Shown here piece by piece: positions 47,484-56,267 of a stretch of 64,000 nt of DNA. Made by a program: the position numbers and the translations under genes. Location: NCBI RefSeq assembly GCF_004365705.1, contig NZ_SOBN01000002.1, positions 1,550,001-1,614,000 of the forward strand, written 5' to 3'. This DNA is from Streptomyces sp. 846.5 (lineage in GTDB: Bacteria; Actinomycetota; Actinomycetes; Streptomycetales; Streptomycetaceae). Each line of letters begins with the position of its first letter. The first letter of the stretch is position 1. Under the pieces are notes generated by a model that was given only the letters and a program-made list of their open reading frames with translations, was not told the origin of the DNA and searched no databases.

Positions 47484-48491
47484 ATGGCCGGCCGACGCCC
47501 CACCCTCGATGACGTGGCACGCGCTGCCGGCGTGCACAAGGCGACGGCCTCCCGCGCCCTGAATCCGGAGACCAGGAACCAGGTCAAGTTCGAGACCGCG
47601 CGCAGGATCGCGGTCGCCGCCCGACGCCTCGGCTATGTGCCCAACACGCTGGCGCGCGGACTGCGCACCAGCCGGTCCACCGCGGTCGGGGTGCTGGTAC
47701 CGGATCTGATGAACCCGCTGTTCCCGCCGATCGTGCGCGGCATCCAGGACCGGCTGGACACCCACGGCTACACGGCGCTGCTGGTGAACACCGACAACGA
47801 CGAGGCGCGCGAGCGGGCCCAGTTCGCCGAGCTGGCCAGCCGCCGGGTGGACGGCTTCATCGTCGCCACCGCCCGCCGGGAGCACCCGCTGCTGGCCGAG
47901 GCCGCGGAACTGGGCACCGCCCTGGTGACGGTGAACCGCACCGTGGACCTCCCCGGCACCCCCGCGGTGGTCAGCGACGACGCCGACGGCATGGCCCAGG
48001 CCGTGGCCCACCTGCGCCGGCTCGGCCACACCCGCCTGGCCCATCTGGCCGGACCGCAGTCGGTCTCCACCGGCGCGGTCCGGCTGCGGGCCTTCCAGCA
48101 GGAGGCGGGCCCGTCCCGGGGAGCCGTGGTGGAGTGCACCGGCTACACCGAGCCGGCCGGCCGCGCGGCGGCCCGGCAGCTGCTGGACGCGTACCCGGAG
48201 ACGACGGCCATTGTGGCCGGAAACGACCTGATCGCGCTGGGGGCCCTGGCCGAGCTCGCCGCCCAGGGCCGCTCCTGCCCCCGGGACGTGTCCGTGGTGG
48301 GCTTCAACGACATGCCCTTCGCCGACCGCTTCCGGCCCCCGCTCACCACCGTGCGGGTCCCGCACCACGAGATGGGCATGCAGGCCGCCCAGCTGCTGGT
48401 GGAGCTGCTGACTCAGCCGCAGGCCGTGGCCCGGACCGTGGTCCTGCCCGCCCGGCTGGTCATCCGCGGCTCCACGGCCCCGCCGGACTGA
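47484..48491 (+). CDS. LacI-family transcriptional regulator of the Liv-type operon
   Basis: 335 residues. The helix-turn-helix and hinge (PTLDDVARAAGVHKATASRA to YVPNTLARGLR) are intact, and a periplasmic-binding-like effector domain follows (VGVLVPDLMNPLFPPIVRGI; VVSDDADGMAQAVAHL; SVVGFNDMPFADRFRPPLTTV). Most LacI proteins sense sugars, but this one is divergent from an amino-acid-type importer, so its effector is probably that importer's substrate or a breakdown product. ATG 47484 has only a weak GGTGA site. Confidence 0.92.
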   Translation: MAGRRPTLDDVARAAGVHKATASRALNPETRNQVKFETARRIAVAARRLGYVPNTLARGLRTSRSTAVGVLVPDLMNPLFPPIVRGIQDRLDTHGYTALLVNTDNDEARERAQFAELASRRVDGFIVATARREHPLLAEAAELGTALVTVNRTVDLPGTPAVVSDDADGMAQAVAHLRRLGHTRLAHLAGPQSVSTGAVRLRAFQQEAGPSRGAVVECTGYTEPAGRAAARQLLDAYPETTAIVAGNDLIALGALAELAAQGRSCPRDVSVVGFNDMPFADRFRPPLTTVRVPHHEMGMQAAQLLVELLTQPQAVARTVVLPARLVIRGSTAPPD

Positions 48492-48518
48492 CGGACACGC
48501 CGGGCCTGCCGCCCGGGT

Positions 48519-49367
48519 TCAGCGGTCCGAGCCCGCCTTGCTGCGCACCGCGCGCTGGGGAGCCGGTGCGGGAGCCTGCCTGATCCGGCGGTGCAGCGGC
48601 AGCCGCACCCGGGCGGCCCGGCGCAGATGCGACCGCCGGGCCTGCGCGCACCGGGACGGTGCGGGGACGGTGACCGGGTGCTGCGCGGCCGGCCTGGGTC
48701 CGGGCAGGTCGGGGCCGAGGCCGCCCTCGTACAGGGTGAACTCGACACCGGCCCCGGTCCCCGCACCGACCGCAGAGCTGCGGAGACCCGTGCGCCGACG
48801 CACGGCCGGGACGACGAGGAGGGCGGTCAGCATCACGCCGACGAGGACGGCCGCGCCGACGACGCCCACCGTGCGCACCAGCTGCTCGACGGAGGGTCCC
48901 AGGTAGTAGCCGCCGGCGACGGAGCCCACACCCCAGATCACGGCGGCCGACGCGCTGTAGGCGAGGAAGCGGCGGTAGGGCAGCCCGGAGCCGCCCGCGG
49001 CGAAGGGCACGAAGGAGCGGACGAAGCCGATGAAGCGTCCGGCGAAGACCGCCGGACCGCCGCGCCGCTGCAGGAAGTCACGGGCCCGCGCGGTCCGCCG
49101 ACGCATCCCCTCGGCGCCGGGGCGCCGCTCGAACCAGCGGCCCAGCAGGTACCCGATGCTGTCGCCGATGACGGCGGCACTCACCACCACGGCAGCCAGC
49201 GCCACCGGGTCGAGAGCGCCCTTGGCTGCCAGCGCACCGCCGACCAGCACCAACGACTCCCCCGGCATGAGGATGCCGAAGAAGGCGCTGGTCTCCGCGG
49301 CTGTCAGCAGGAAGACGACGGCGTAGGACCAGAAACCCGCAGCGTCGACGATCGCGGTGGGGTTCAT
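48519..49367 (-). CDS. DedA-family membrane protein
   Basis: 282 residues. FFGILMPGESLVLVGGALAAKG and GDSIGYLLGRWFERRPG to FAGRFIGFVRSFVPFAAGGSGLPYRRFLAYSA are the DedA/VTT signatures; these proteins are linked to lipid-carrier flipping (undecaprenyl phosphate, phosphatidylethanolamine). The C-terminal 75 residues after the last helix are Arg/Pro/Ala-rich and unusual in length. ATG 49367 follows GAGGGG; a GTG at 49376 overlapping the preceding stop is possible. Confidence 0.88.
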   Translation of the reverse strand: MNPTAIVDAAGFWSYAVVFLLTAAETSAFFGILMPGESLVLVGGALAAKGALDPVALAAVVVSAAVIGDSIGYLLGRWFERRPGAEGMRRRTARARDFLQRRGGPAVFAGRFIGFVRSFVPFAAGGSGLPYRRFLAYSASAAVIWGVGSVAGGYYLGPSVEQLVRTVGVVGAAVLVGVMLTALLVVPAVRRRTGLRSSAVGAGTGAGVEFTLYEGGLGPDLPGPRPAAQHPVTVPAPSRCAQARRSHLRRAARVRLPLHRRIRQAPAPAPQRAVRSKAGSDR

Positions 49368-49372
49368 CCCGC

Positions 49373-49615
49373 TCACCCCTCGGTCGAGGCGCCGGGCCTC
49401 CGGGGCTGGGAGCGTCGCTCGGTGAGCCGCTGCAGGGCGTACCAGGCCAGCACCGCGAGCGAGACACTGGCGACGGCGACCGGCAACCGGTGGTTGGTGA
49501 TCAGGACGGTCGCGGCCGCGTCCCCCAGCAGGGCGACGGCCCCCGCCACCACCCGGATCCAGGCGCTGGACGGCAGCGCACGCGGACGGTGGGTGCCGTG
49601 CGTCATGATGCTCAT
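49373..49615 (-). CDS. Small hypothetical membrane protein
   Basis: 80 residues with two hydrophobic helices (VVAGAVALLGDAAATVLI and VAVASVSLAVLAWYAL) and a basic tail. No family is recognised. GGAGG lies seven bases before ATG 49615. It overlaps or abuts the DedA gene and is likely co-transcribed with it. Confidence 0.65.
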   Translation of the reverse strand: MSIMTHGTHRPRALPSSAWIRVVAGAVALLGDAAATVLITNHRLPVAVASVSLAVLAWYALQRLTERRSQPRRPGASTEG

Positions 49616-49644
49616 CGATTCGCCTCCAGTGCCGGCCCGGCGCG

Positions 49645-49670
49645 TCCGGCTGTGCGGTGGCACAGCCGGA
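49645..49670. terminator. Hairpin with 11-bp perfect arms
   Basis: TCCGGCTGTGC and its complement enclose GGTG. It lies 114 bases past the arabinofuranosidase stop and 30 bases before the small membrane protein start, so it probably terminates the former. Confidence 0.65.
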
Positions 49671-49783
49671 CTACAGCCTTGTCTTATGGGTCAACCGGAG
49701 GACTTCCTCCACCTATTCCCGAAATCTTGGATCAGGTGGGCGATTCTTTATCGGGCACAGTCGGCCGCTCTGGGCCCCGGGCG

Positions 49784-51232
49784 CTACCCGAGCGTCCACT
49801 GCTGGTTGCTGCCGCCGTTGCAGGTCCACAGCTCCGCCAGGGCGCCGTTGCTGGTGCTCGCCCCGGTCACGTCGAGGCACAGGCCCGACTGGACGCCGGT
49901 GATGGTGCCGTTGGAGTTCAGCGTCCACAGCTGGTTGGTCCCGCCGTTGCAGGTCCAGGTCTCCACCTTGGTGCCGGCCGTGGTCTTCGCGCCGGCGGCG
50001 TCCAGGCAGAGGGTCGAGCTGCCGCTGTAGACGGTCAGCTGACCGGCGGAGGTGTGCGTCCAGGCCTGGTTGGTTCCGCCGCTGCAGGTGTAGATCTGCA
50101 GCTGGACCCCGGCGGTGGTGCTGGAGCCCGGCACGTCCAGGCACTTGCTCGCGCCGACCGCGTGCACCGCGCCGCTCGCGGACGCCGGGGTGGCGTAGCC
50201 GACCGCGACGATGTTGGCCTGGACCGCGTTGTCGGCCGCGTCGGTCGGGTAGCCGGTGGTCATCACGCCCTCGAAGAAGGAGCCGGCCGAGGAGTTGCTG
50301 TTGTCGCCGCCGGTGCCCAGGATGATGGCGCCCTCCTGGCTCATGGGGATGTACCCGCCGGTGGTGGGCAGCGAGCCGTTGTACCAGGTGGCGAGGGAGC
50401 CGGACTGGGAGTTGCCGCCCTTGATGGCGTAGGTGCTGGTGCCGTTGTTCTTCAGCAGGGCGGTGACGAAGGCGCTGGAGTTGCCCAGGTTGCTGGTGTT
50501 GGAGCCGTTGCCGCCGGCGAACAGGCCGTTCTCCAGGTCCGCCTGGACCCAGGGGCCGGAGCCGGTGCAGGGCGAGAACCAGCACTCGGTACCGAAGTTG
50601 ATCGCGTCCATGTGACCGTTGCCGGTGTCGGTGCCGGAGGTCTCGGCGTTGCCGTAGTCGAAGCAGCAGCCGCTGTTGACGTGGGTGCCGGAGGCGACCA
50701 TGTAGGCGCCCTGGGCGGTGCTGCCGGTGGGCACCCCGGTGGTGCTGTTGTTGCGGTAGCCGACCCCGGGCGCCACATAGACGCCGTAGACGGAGTGGCC
50801 GCCGGCCGTCACCGGCAGCGCGTTGGCGGCGGCGCCGACGTCCTGGCCGCCGTTGCCGCCGGGACCCTGGATGGTGAGGTTGTTGTGCTCGGAGGTCTGG
50901 TCGTAGATCTCGGTGATGATGCAGGTGGTGTTGGCGCAGAAGGTGTCCTGGGCGGCGGCGTTGGCGTAGCCGCCGGCGGCGAGCGTGCCGATGTTGGTGG
51001 TGGTGGAGTCCGAGGCCCGCTTGACCTGGTAGAGCGAGCCGCTGTAGGCGGCGAAGAGCGCGCGCACGGTGCTGTGCGCGGCGACGCAAGGCGTCCCCGC
51101 GGCGGCGTAGATGTCACAGGGCAGGGAGGTCGCGGCCTGCGACGTCCCGGCCGTGCCGATCAGGAGGGCGGCGACGAGCGTGACGATCGTGCCCGCGGCC
51201 AGGAGTGCCTTTCTCAGGTGCCGGAGAATCAC
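49784..51232 (-). CDS. Secreted GH54 alpha-L-arabinofuranosidase with ricin-B/CBM13 domain
   Basis: 482 residues. A signal peptide (1-34) precedes an AbfB-type GH54 catalytic domain (37-350) opening LPCDIYAAAGTPCVAAHSTV, with paired Cys and YGNAETSGTDTGNGHMDAI. Glu234 (ADLENGLF) aligns with the known nucleophile and Asp310 (GTGGDNSNS) with the acid/base. Fungal AbfB has its own CBM42; here residues 356-482 are instead a beta-trefoil with three QxW repeats (NQAW, NQLW, NQQW) for xylan or galactan binding. It releases arabinose from plant polymers outside the cell. Two perfect LacI-type palindromes upstream imply sugar induction. Confidence 0.93.
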   Translation of the reverse strand: MILRHLRKALLAAGTIVTLVAALLIGTAGTSQAATSLPCDIYAAAGTPCVAAHSTVRALFAAYSGSLYQVKRASDSTTTNIGTLAAGGYANAAAQDTFCANTTCIITEIYDQTSEHNNLTIQGPGGNGGQDVGAAANALPVTAGGHSVYGVYVAPGVGYRNNSTTGVPTGSTAQGAYMVASGTHVNSGCCFDYGNAETSGTDTGNGHMDAINFGTECWFSPCTGSGPWVQADLENGLFAGGNGSNTSNLGNSSAFVTALLKNNGTSTYAIKGGNSQSGSLATWYNGSLPTTGGYIPMSQEGAIILGTGGDNSNSSAGSFFEGVMTTGYPTDAADNAVQANIVAVGYATPASASGAVHAVGASKCLDVPGSSTTAGVQLQIYTCSGGTNQAWTHTSAGQLTVYSGSSTLCLDAAGAKTTAGTKVETWTCNGGTNQLWTLNSNGTITGVQSGLCLDVTGASTSNGALAELWTCNGGSNQQWTLG

Positions 51233-51266
51233 TGCGAACCTCTCATCCAGAGCGTGAAGGACCGTT

Positions 51267-51282
51267 GTGTTAGCGCTAACAC
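51267..51282. promoter_or_regulatory. LacI-type operator, proximal copy
   Basis: GTGTTAGCGCTAACAC is a perfect 16-base palindrome with a central CG, 35 bases upstream of the arabinofuranosidase start. Confidence 0.8.
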
Positions 51283-51366
51283 GACGTCAGGGACGGTCAC
51301 GGCATGCAAAACCCGCTGATCGGAGGCATCACGAACACGCCCAGCCGGTCCGGCGGCGGCGGAATC

Positions 51367-51382
51367 TTGTTAGCGCTAACAA
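51367..51382. promoter_or_regulatory. LacI-type operator, distal copy
   Basis: TTGTTAGCGCTAACAA is a second perfect palindrome sharing the core GTTAGCGCTAAC, exactly 100 bases from the first. Confidence 0.8.
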
Positions 51383-51687
51383 TCGCGACACTCAGATAGC
51401 GCCCAACAACCAGGCCTCCGTGGGGTGTTGCGCCGATTGCCGACATGGGCATGTCGGGCAGCTGGGGTGACCCCACATTGTTTACGCCTTGATCTCGAAC
51501 AGGTCAACGGTTTGGAAACTATCTATACATGACGACTCGTAAGAAAGCCCTCACCTCCGGACCGTGAAACCGACCACCATCGATCAGGTTCCACCGTTAG
51601 CATGCACAGCACGACTTGCTACCACTGGAGTTGGTGTCAGCTCTCAGCAGGCAGAGTTCTCGTCAGGCAGACGGAAGAGGCGAATTG

Positions 51688-52533
51688 ATGTCAGGCATGG
51701 ACCCGGTGGAGCAGAAGCCGCAGGACGACAGCTCGCCCGGCGTCGACCTGCGCATGGACGTCCCGCACTCGGCCCGGGTCTACGACTACCTCATCGGCGG
51801 GAAGACCAACTTCGAGGCCGACCGGGTCGCCGCCGAGGCGTCGGTGAAGGCCTGGCCGGCCCTGCCGATCTCGATGCGCACCACCCGCACCTTCATGCAG
51901 CGGGTGATCAAGCACCTGGCCGAGGAGCACGGCGTCCGCCAGTTCCTGGACATCGGCACCGGCATCCCCACCTCGCCCAACGTGCACGAGATAGCCCAGG
52001 GCATCGCCCCCGAGTCGCGGATCGCCTACGTCGACAACGACCCGATCGTGCTGACCCACGCCCGGGCCCTGATGTCGAGCACCACCGAGGGCAGCACCTG
52101 CTACATCGACGCCGACCTGCGCGACGCCGACTCGATCATCGGAGCCCCGCGGCTGCGCGAGGTGCTGGACCTGAAGCAGCCGGTGGCCCTGTCCCTGATC
52201 GCGATCGTGCACTTCATCCTGGACGAGGACGACCCGCAGGGCATCGTGCGGCGGATCATGGACGAGCTGGCCCCGGGCAGCTTCCTGGCGCTGACCGTCT
52301 TCACCGGCGACACCGACCCGGTGGGCGTCGGCGGCGTCGGCCGCGAGTACAACGCCCGCGGCATCCCGCTGCAGATCCGGGACCGGGCGGAGTCGCTGGC
52401 CTTCTTCGACGGCTACGACCTGCTCGACCCCGGGGTCACCCTGGTCCACCACTGGCGGCCGGACCAGGACGCCCCGCAGATCCGCGACCAGGACATCGCC
52501 ATGTACGGCGGAGTGGCCGTCAAGCGGGGCTGA
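51688..52533 (+). CDS. DUF574-type SAM-dependent methyltransferase
   Basis: 281 residues of the Methyltransf_19 family abundant in streptomycetes. HSARVYDYLIGGKTNFEADR is the family start; FLDIGTGIPTSPNVHEIAQ is the SAM glycine loop, AYVDNDPIVLTHARALM the ribose-binding strand, and YIDADLRD the adenine site. Substrates are unknown. A close relative lies at 57090-57950. ATG 51688 follows AAGAGG; an upstream in-frame ATG adds 24 atypical residues. Confidence 0.9.
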   Translation: MSGMDPVEQKPQDDSSPGVDLRMDVPHSARVYDYLIGGKTNFEADRVAAEASVKAWPALPISMRTTRTFMQRVIKHLAEEHGVRQFLDIGTGIPTSPNVHEIAQGIAPESRIAYVDNDPIVLTHARALMSSTTEGSTCYIDADLRDADSIIGAPRLREVLDLKQPVALSLIAIVHFILDEDDPQGIVRRIMDELAPGSFLALTVFTGDTDPVGVGGVGREYNARGIPLQIRDRAESLAFFDGYDLLDPGVTLVHHWRPDQDAPQIRDQDIAMYGGVAVKRG

Positions 52534-52550
52534 CCGGGGGCCCGCGCGGC

Positions 52551-53315
52551 CTACCCCTCGACCAGCGCCGTCCGCAGGGCGCGCAGCTCCGCCTCGGCCA
52601 GCCCCTGGCGGAGCAGCCAGCCCGCACCGCCCCCCGAGTCCGCTTGCAGGATCTCCAGGAACCGGTGCATCACCTCGGGGTCCGCGGACATCAGTCCGTG
52701 CTCCACCGAGGGTAGTTGGCGGTACGAGGGCAGCCGTGCCAGCCGCTCGCCGATGCGGGCGGTCCGGGAGCCGCTGAGGGCGTAGTCGTCGGCGATCGAA
52801 TCGGCGGGCACCCCGACCGCGTCGAGCAGCACCGCCGCGAGCAGCCCGGTGCGGTCCTTGCCGACGGCGCAGTGGAACAGCACGGCGTGCTGCTCCGGGT
52901 CTGCGACGATCCGGGCGGCGGCCAGCAGGGAAGGGCCGCTGCCGGCGAGCATGGCGAGGTAGAAGTCGGTCAGCCGGCTGCCGCTGACGTCCGGCACCGC
53001 GTCGGCGGGCACCCCCTTGGCCTGCCGGACCGGCAGGTTGACTCGGCGCACCGCGGCCGCCTCCAACAGCCCGTGGCCCTCACGCTCCGACTCGCGCGGA
53101 CCGCGCAGATCGACGACGGTGCGCAGCCCGAGCCGGTCGAGCAGCACCTCGACATCGGCGGGCGTCGCCTCCTGCGGGGTGCTCGCCCGGAACAGCACCC
53201 CGCGGCGGGTGGAGCCGCCGCCCTGCACCGGCAGGCCGCCGAGATCCCTGACGTTGTCGACCTCGGCCAGCTCGACCCAGCGGGTCGTGTCGGTGTTGCG
53301 GGCGGTGCCGGTCAC
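52551..53315 (-). CDS. Protein-tyrosine/serine phosphatase
   Basis: 254 residues with the P-loop HCAVGKDRTGLL (Cys-x5-Arg) and NVRDLGGLPVQGG, the start motif of the PF13350/MptpB-like family, plus RTVVDLRGPRESE. Cytosolic. Such enzymes act on phosphotyrosine, phosphoserine or phosphoinositides. The GTG start overlaps the DoxX stop (GTGA). Confidence 0.9.
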   Translation of the reverse strand: MTGTARNTDTTRWVELAEVDNVRDLGGLPVQGGGSTRRGVLFRASTPQEATPADVEVLLDRLGLRTVVDLRGPRESEREGHGLLEAAAVRRVNLPVRQAKGVPADAVPDVSGSRLTDFYLAMLAGSGPSLLAAARIVADPEQHAVLFHCAVGKDRTGLLAAVLLDAVGVPADSIADDYALSGSRTARIGERLARLPSYRQLPSVEHGLMSADPEVMHRFLEILQADSGGGAGWLLRQGLAEAELRALRTALVEG

Positions 53316-53890
53316 TCCGCGTCCGCTTCGGCGGATTCCGCGGGCTTGAGGTCTTCCGGCTTGAGGTCCTCCGGCTCTGGCTTCTCGGCCTCCGGCCGGT
53401 AGGAAAGCGCCAGCAGCCCTGCGGCCGCGGCGGCGCCGAGACCGGCCGCCAGCAGGGCCGGCACCGGTCCCTCGCTGCGTCGCTTCAGCAGGCCGTCGAC
53501 CGAGTAGCGGCCGTGGCCCAGGGCGGCCAGGGCCACCGCGGCGCCGGCGACCACTCCGGTGTACTCCCAGCCGCCCTTGAAGACGAAGAAGCCCTTGCCC
53601 CGGTGGTCGGTCCGGGCCGCCACCGCCATCAGCCCGACGGCCGCCGCGGCGGGCAGCGGATTGGCCAGGCCCACCGTGAGCGCGGCCCCGGCCGCCATCT
53701 CGGTCCCGGCCGCCATCCGGGCGTGCACCGCGGCGGGCCTGAGCCCGAGCGACTCGAACCACCCCGTCGTGCCCTTCAGGCCGCCGGGCCCGGAGACCTT
53801 GTTCCAGCCGTGGACGAAGAGCATCGGTCCGAGCGTGGCCCGCAGCGCGAGCGCGGCGGTGTCCCTGGCATGGTGCTGGGATCCGGTCAT
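53312..53890 (-). CDS. DoxX-family membrane protein
   Basis: 192 residues with four helices. LALRATLGPMLFVHGWNKVSGPGG and MAAGTEMAAGAALTVGLANPL are DoxX signatures; the family is tied to redox and thiol balance, without a settled function. The C-terminal tail EPEDLKPEDLKPAESAEADA comes from a 15-base tandem duplication (53343-53372). ATG follows GGAGG by eight bases. Confidence 0.85.
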   Translation of the reverse strand: MTGSQHHARDTAALALRATLGPMLFVHGWNKVSGPGGLKGTTGWFESLGLRPAAVHARMAAGTEMAAGAALTVGLANPLPAAAAVGLMAVAARTDHRGKGFFVFKGGWEYTGVVAGAAVALAALGHGRYSVDGLLKRRSEGPVPALLAAGLGAAAAAGLLALSYRPEAEKPEPEDLKPEDLKPAESAEADAE

Positions 53891-54010
53891 CTGAGATTCC
53901 TCCGAGGTGCGGTGACAGTACGTCAGTGGACTGGCGGGCATCGGGGTGCTGCACAACAGGTTTCCGCTTCTCGGCCCCGTCCGCCACAGTCCGTCCTGGT
54001 GATCCACGCC

Positions 54011-55117
54011 TCAGCCGAGCCGCCTGCCGAGCGGCTGATCCACCCGCTCGGCCGGCTCGACCCGCTCCAGGCTGTCGACCAGCCCCCAGTCCAGCGCCCG
54101 GTCCGCCGCGATCGGGGTGCCGGACAGCACCAGGTGGAGGGTGCGCCAGCGGCCGATGCGGCGGGGGATGCTGACCGTGCCGCCGGCGCCCGGGATCAGG
54201 CCCATGCCCAGCTCGGGCAGGAGGAACCAGATCCCGGGGTCTGCGACGATCCGGGCGGCGAAGGCGGGGAGTTCGATGCCGGCGCCGACGCAGCTGCCGT
54301 GCACCCGCACCGTGATCCGGTCCCGGAGCCGGTGCAGCGGGGCGGCCGCACCGGCCCGGGTCCGCACCAGGTGCGCCGTCGCCAGGTCCGGGGCCGTCCC
54401 GAACTCGGCGAGGTCGCCGCCGGAGCAGAAGCTGGGACCGTTGCCGTCCAGGATGACCTCGGCCACCGTGGGGTCCGCCTCCGCGATCGCGAGCGCGTAG
54501 ACCAGCGCGTCGCGCAGTTCGCGGCCGTGGGCGTTGCGCCGCTCGGGCCGGTTCAGGGTGAGCCGCAGGGTGTCCGCGTCCCGCCGCACCAGTACGGTCC
54601 CGGCGGGCGCCGGGGGCGGGGCCGGCCTGTCTGCCCGCGCCGCCAGCCAGCGGGCGAACTCCTGGCCGCCCAGCAGGGTGGAGTAGGCCAGCGACTCGGC
54701 GTCCAGGGCCTCGCCCACGGTCAGCCGCGGACCGACCCTGAGCAGTCGGCCCAGCACCAGGGCGGCCTGCGGATGAGCGAGCACGTTGGCGTACAGCGCA
54801 CGGGCCTCGGCCCCGGGGTCGTCGACGGCGACCGTGCGTACGTCACCGTCGTCACGGGTGGCGAGGGTCAGGTCCAGCGCCTCGACCAGCGGACCCGGCG
54901 CGGACGACGGCGACCCCTCGGTGATGCCGACCAGCAGCCGATCGCACTCCCCCGCCCGCTCGACGGCACGCCGCAGCACCGCCCCGTCGCCGCCCGGGCC
55001 GGGACGGCCGTCGAGGTCGACGAGCACGAACGGGTCCACCACGGCGCCGTCCCCGGCCAGCAGCGGGGCGTGGGCCGCACCGGCGGCCAGGTCCTCGACG
55101 GAGATCGCAACGGGCAT
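54011..55117 (-). CDS. Enoyl-CoA hydratase/isomerase-family protein with N-terminal extension
   Basis: 368 residues. Residues about 185-368 are crotonase-like: RLTLNRPERRNAHGRELRDAL, GPSFCSGGDLAEFG (oxyanion hole), VHGSCVGAGIELPAFAARIV and FLLPELGMGLIPGAGGTVSI, with Glu as candidate acid/base. The first 180 residues are a degenerate crotonase-like or unknown domain, giving a double-length protein. Acyl-CoA substrate unknown. Start choice among clustered ATGs is uncertain; 55117 follows AGGGG by eight bases. Confidence 0.82.
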   Translation of the reverse strand: MPVAISVEDLAAGAAHAPLLAGDGAVVDPFVLVDLDGRPGPGGDGAVLRRAVERAGECDRLLVGITEGSPSSAPGPLVEALDLTLATRDDGDVRTVAVDDPGAEARALYANVLAHPQAALVLGRLLRVGPRLTVGEALDAESLAYSTLLGGQEFARWLAARADRPAPPPAPAGTVLVRRDADTLRLTLNRPERRNAHGRELRDALVYALAIAEADPTVAEVILDGNGPSFCSGGDLAEFGTAPDLATAHLVRTRAGAAAPLHRLRDRITVRVHGSCVGAGIELPAFAARIVADPGIWFLLPELGMGLIPGAGGTVSIPRRIGRWRTLHLVLSGTPIAADRALDWGLVDSLERVEPAERVDQPLGRRLG

Positions 55118-55206
55118 CGGCATAGCCCCTGGCATAGCATCCCACGACCGTCCCTGGCGAGCGCGCCGGACTTGCACGGCGGATTCCGCTGGACGATCGT
55201 TGGCGG

Positions 55207-55617
55207 GTGCCCGAAAACCCCGCGACTCCGCTGACCCGCAAGCTCGGCATCAAGCCGGAGACCAGGGTCGCCCTGCTTGCCGCCCCGGCCCGCTTCGAGG
55301 CGCTCCTCGACCCGCTGCCCGGCGGCGTGAGCCTGTCCACCGGCCTGCACGGGACCGAGCCCTTCGACGTCGTCGTCGCCTTCACCCTGCTCCGCGCCGA
55401 GGTGGCCGACGCCGTCAGGTCGGCACGCCCGCTGATGACACCGGCCGCCGGCCTCTGGATCGCCTGGCCCAAGCGCAGCTCGAAGGTGCCCACCGAGGTC
55501 ACCGAGGACGTGGTGCGGGAGATCGCGCTGCCGACCGGCCTGGTCGACAACAAGGTGTGCGCCATCGACGCGACCTGGACCGGCCTCCGCCTGGTGGTCC
55601 GCCGCGAGCTGCGGTAG
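55207..55617 (+). CDS. DUF3052-family protein
   Basis: 136 residues. TPLTRKLGIKPETRVALLAAP and FDVVVAFTLLRAEVADAVRSARPLMTPAAGLWIAWPKRSSKV are hallmarks of DUF3052, a small cytosolic family of unknown function in actinobacteria. The GTG start has no strong ribosome site. Confidence 0.82.
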   Translation: MPENPATPLTRKLGIKPETRVALLAAPARFEALLDPLPGGVSLSTGLHGTEPFDVVVAFTLLRAEVADAVRSARPLMTPAAGLWIAWPKRSSKVPTEVTEDVVREIALPTGLVDNKVCAIDATWTGLRLVVRRELR

Positions 55618-55639
55618 CGCGTGACCTGATCCTCCCGGA

Positions 55640-56260
55640 TCACTCCGGGGCTTCGGGCGCGCTCTTCGGGGCGGGCGGGACGGCCGGACTGCGCTCACGG
55701 CCCGTGAGCACCGCGATCGAGGCGATGATGCCGGTGTCCCGGTCGCCGATGAGTTCCCACGCCCGGGCGATACCGATGATCAGCAGTCCCACCAGGAGGT
55801 TGCCCAGGGTCTCGGCGGCCGCGACGCTCTCGGGGTTCCGGACCAGTTCGATGCCGCTGACGAGCTCGAACCCGAAAGTGAGCAGGAGCAGGAAGACCAA
55901 CCCGAACTGACGCCGTATCCGCCACAGCGAGCGGGATTCGGACATCATCGACCGAACACCCGCGGCGGTGAAGAAGATGCCGCCGCAGGCGACCACGATG
56001 GCCGGATACCCGACATGGTTCCCGGGCACCAGGCCGAACAGCGAGACCGCGAGCGCATTGGTGAACGCCGCGAGCGAAGCGGCGGCGCGCACCTGCTGGA
56101 TGACCACCGGATGCTCGGGCGTGACGTTCCGCGGCGCAACGGACATGGCCACAAAGAGCAGCCCGGTGAGCCCGGCCGCGGAACCAGCGATCGCCGTGTA
56201 CAGCGCCTGGTAGTTTTCACTGATCACCGCACCGACAATAGCGTGACGCGGGCCCGCCAT
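55640..56260 (-). CDS. Hypothetical membrane protein
   Basis: 206 residues with five hydrophobic helices (GSAAGLTGLLFVAMSVAP; NALAVSLFGLVPG; AIVVACGGIFFTAAGV; FGLVFLLLLTFGFEL; GNLLVGLLIIGIA) and a Pro/Ala-rich tail. No named family. It follows the SHOCT gene by seven bases and is probably in its operon. GTG 56227 is an alternative start. Confidence 0.72.
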   Translation of the reverse strand: MAGPRHAIVGAVISENYQALYTAIAGSAAGLTGLLFVAMSVAPRNVTPEHPVVIQQVRAAASLAAFTNALAVSLFGLVPGNHVGYPAIVVACGGIFFTAAGVRSMMSESRSLWRIRRQFGLVFLLLLTFGFELVSGIELVRNPESVAAAETLGNLLVGLLIIGIARAWELIGDRDTGIIASIAVLTGRERSPAVPPAPKSAPEAPE

Positions 56261-56267
56261 TGGGAGA

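Larger units (their letters stand above)
51233..51687. other. Divergent regulatory region
   Basis: No gene is supported. It contains two LacI-type palindromes, a further inverted repeat CCGACATG-GG-CATGTCGG (51440-51457) and an AT-rich patch around 51500-51535 (including TATCTATACAT) that may hold the methyltransferase promoter. Confidence 0.55.
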
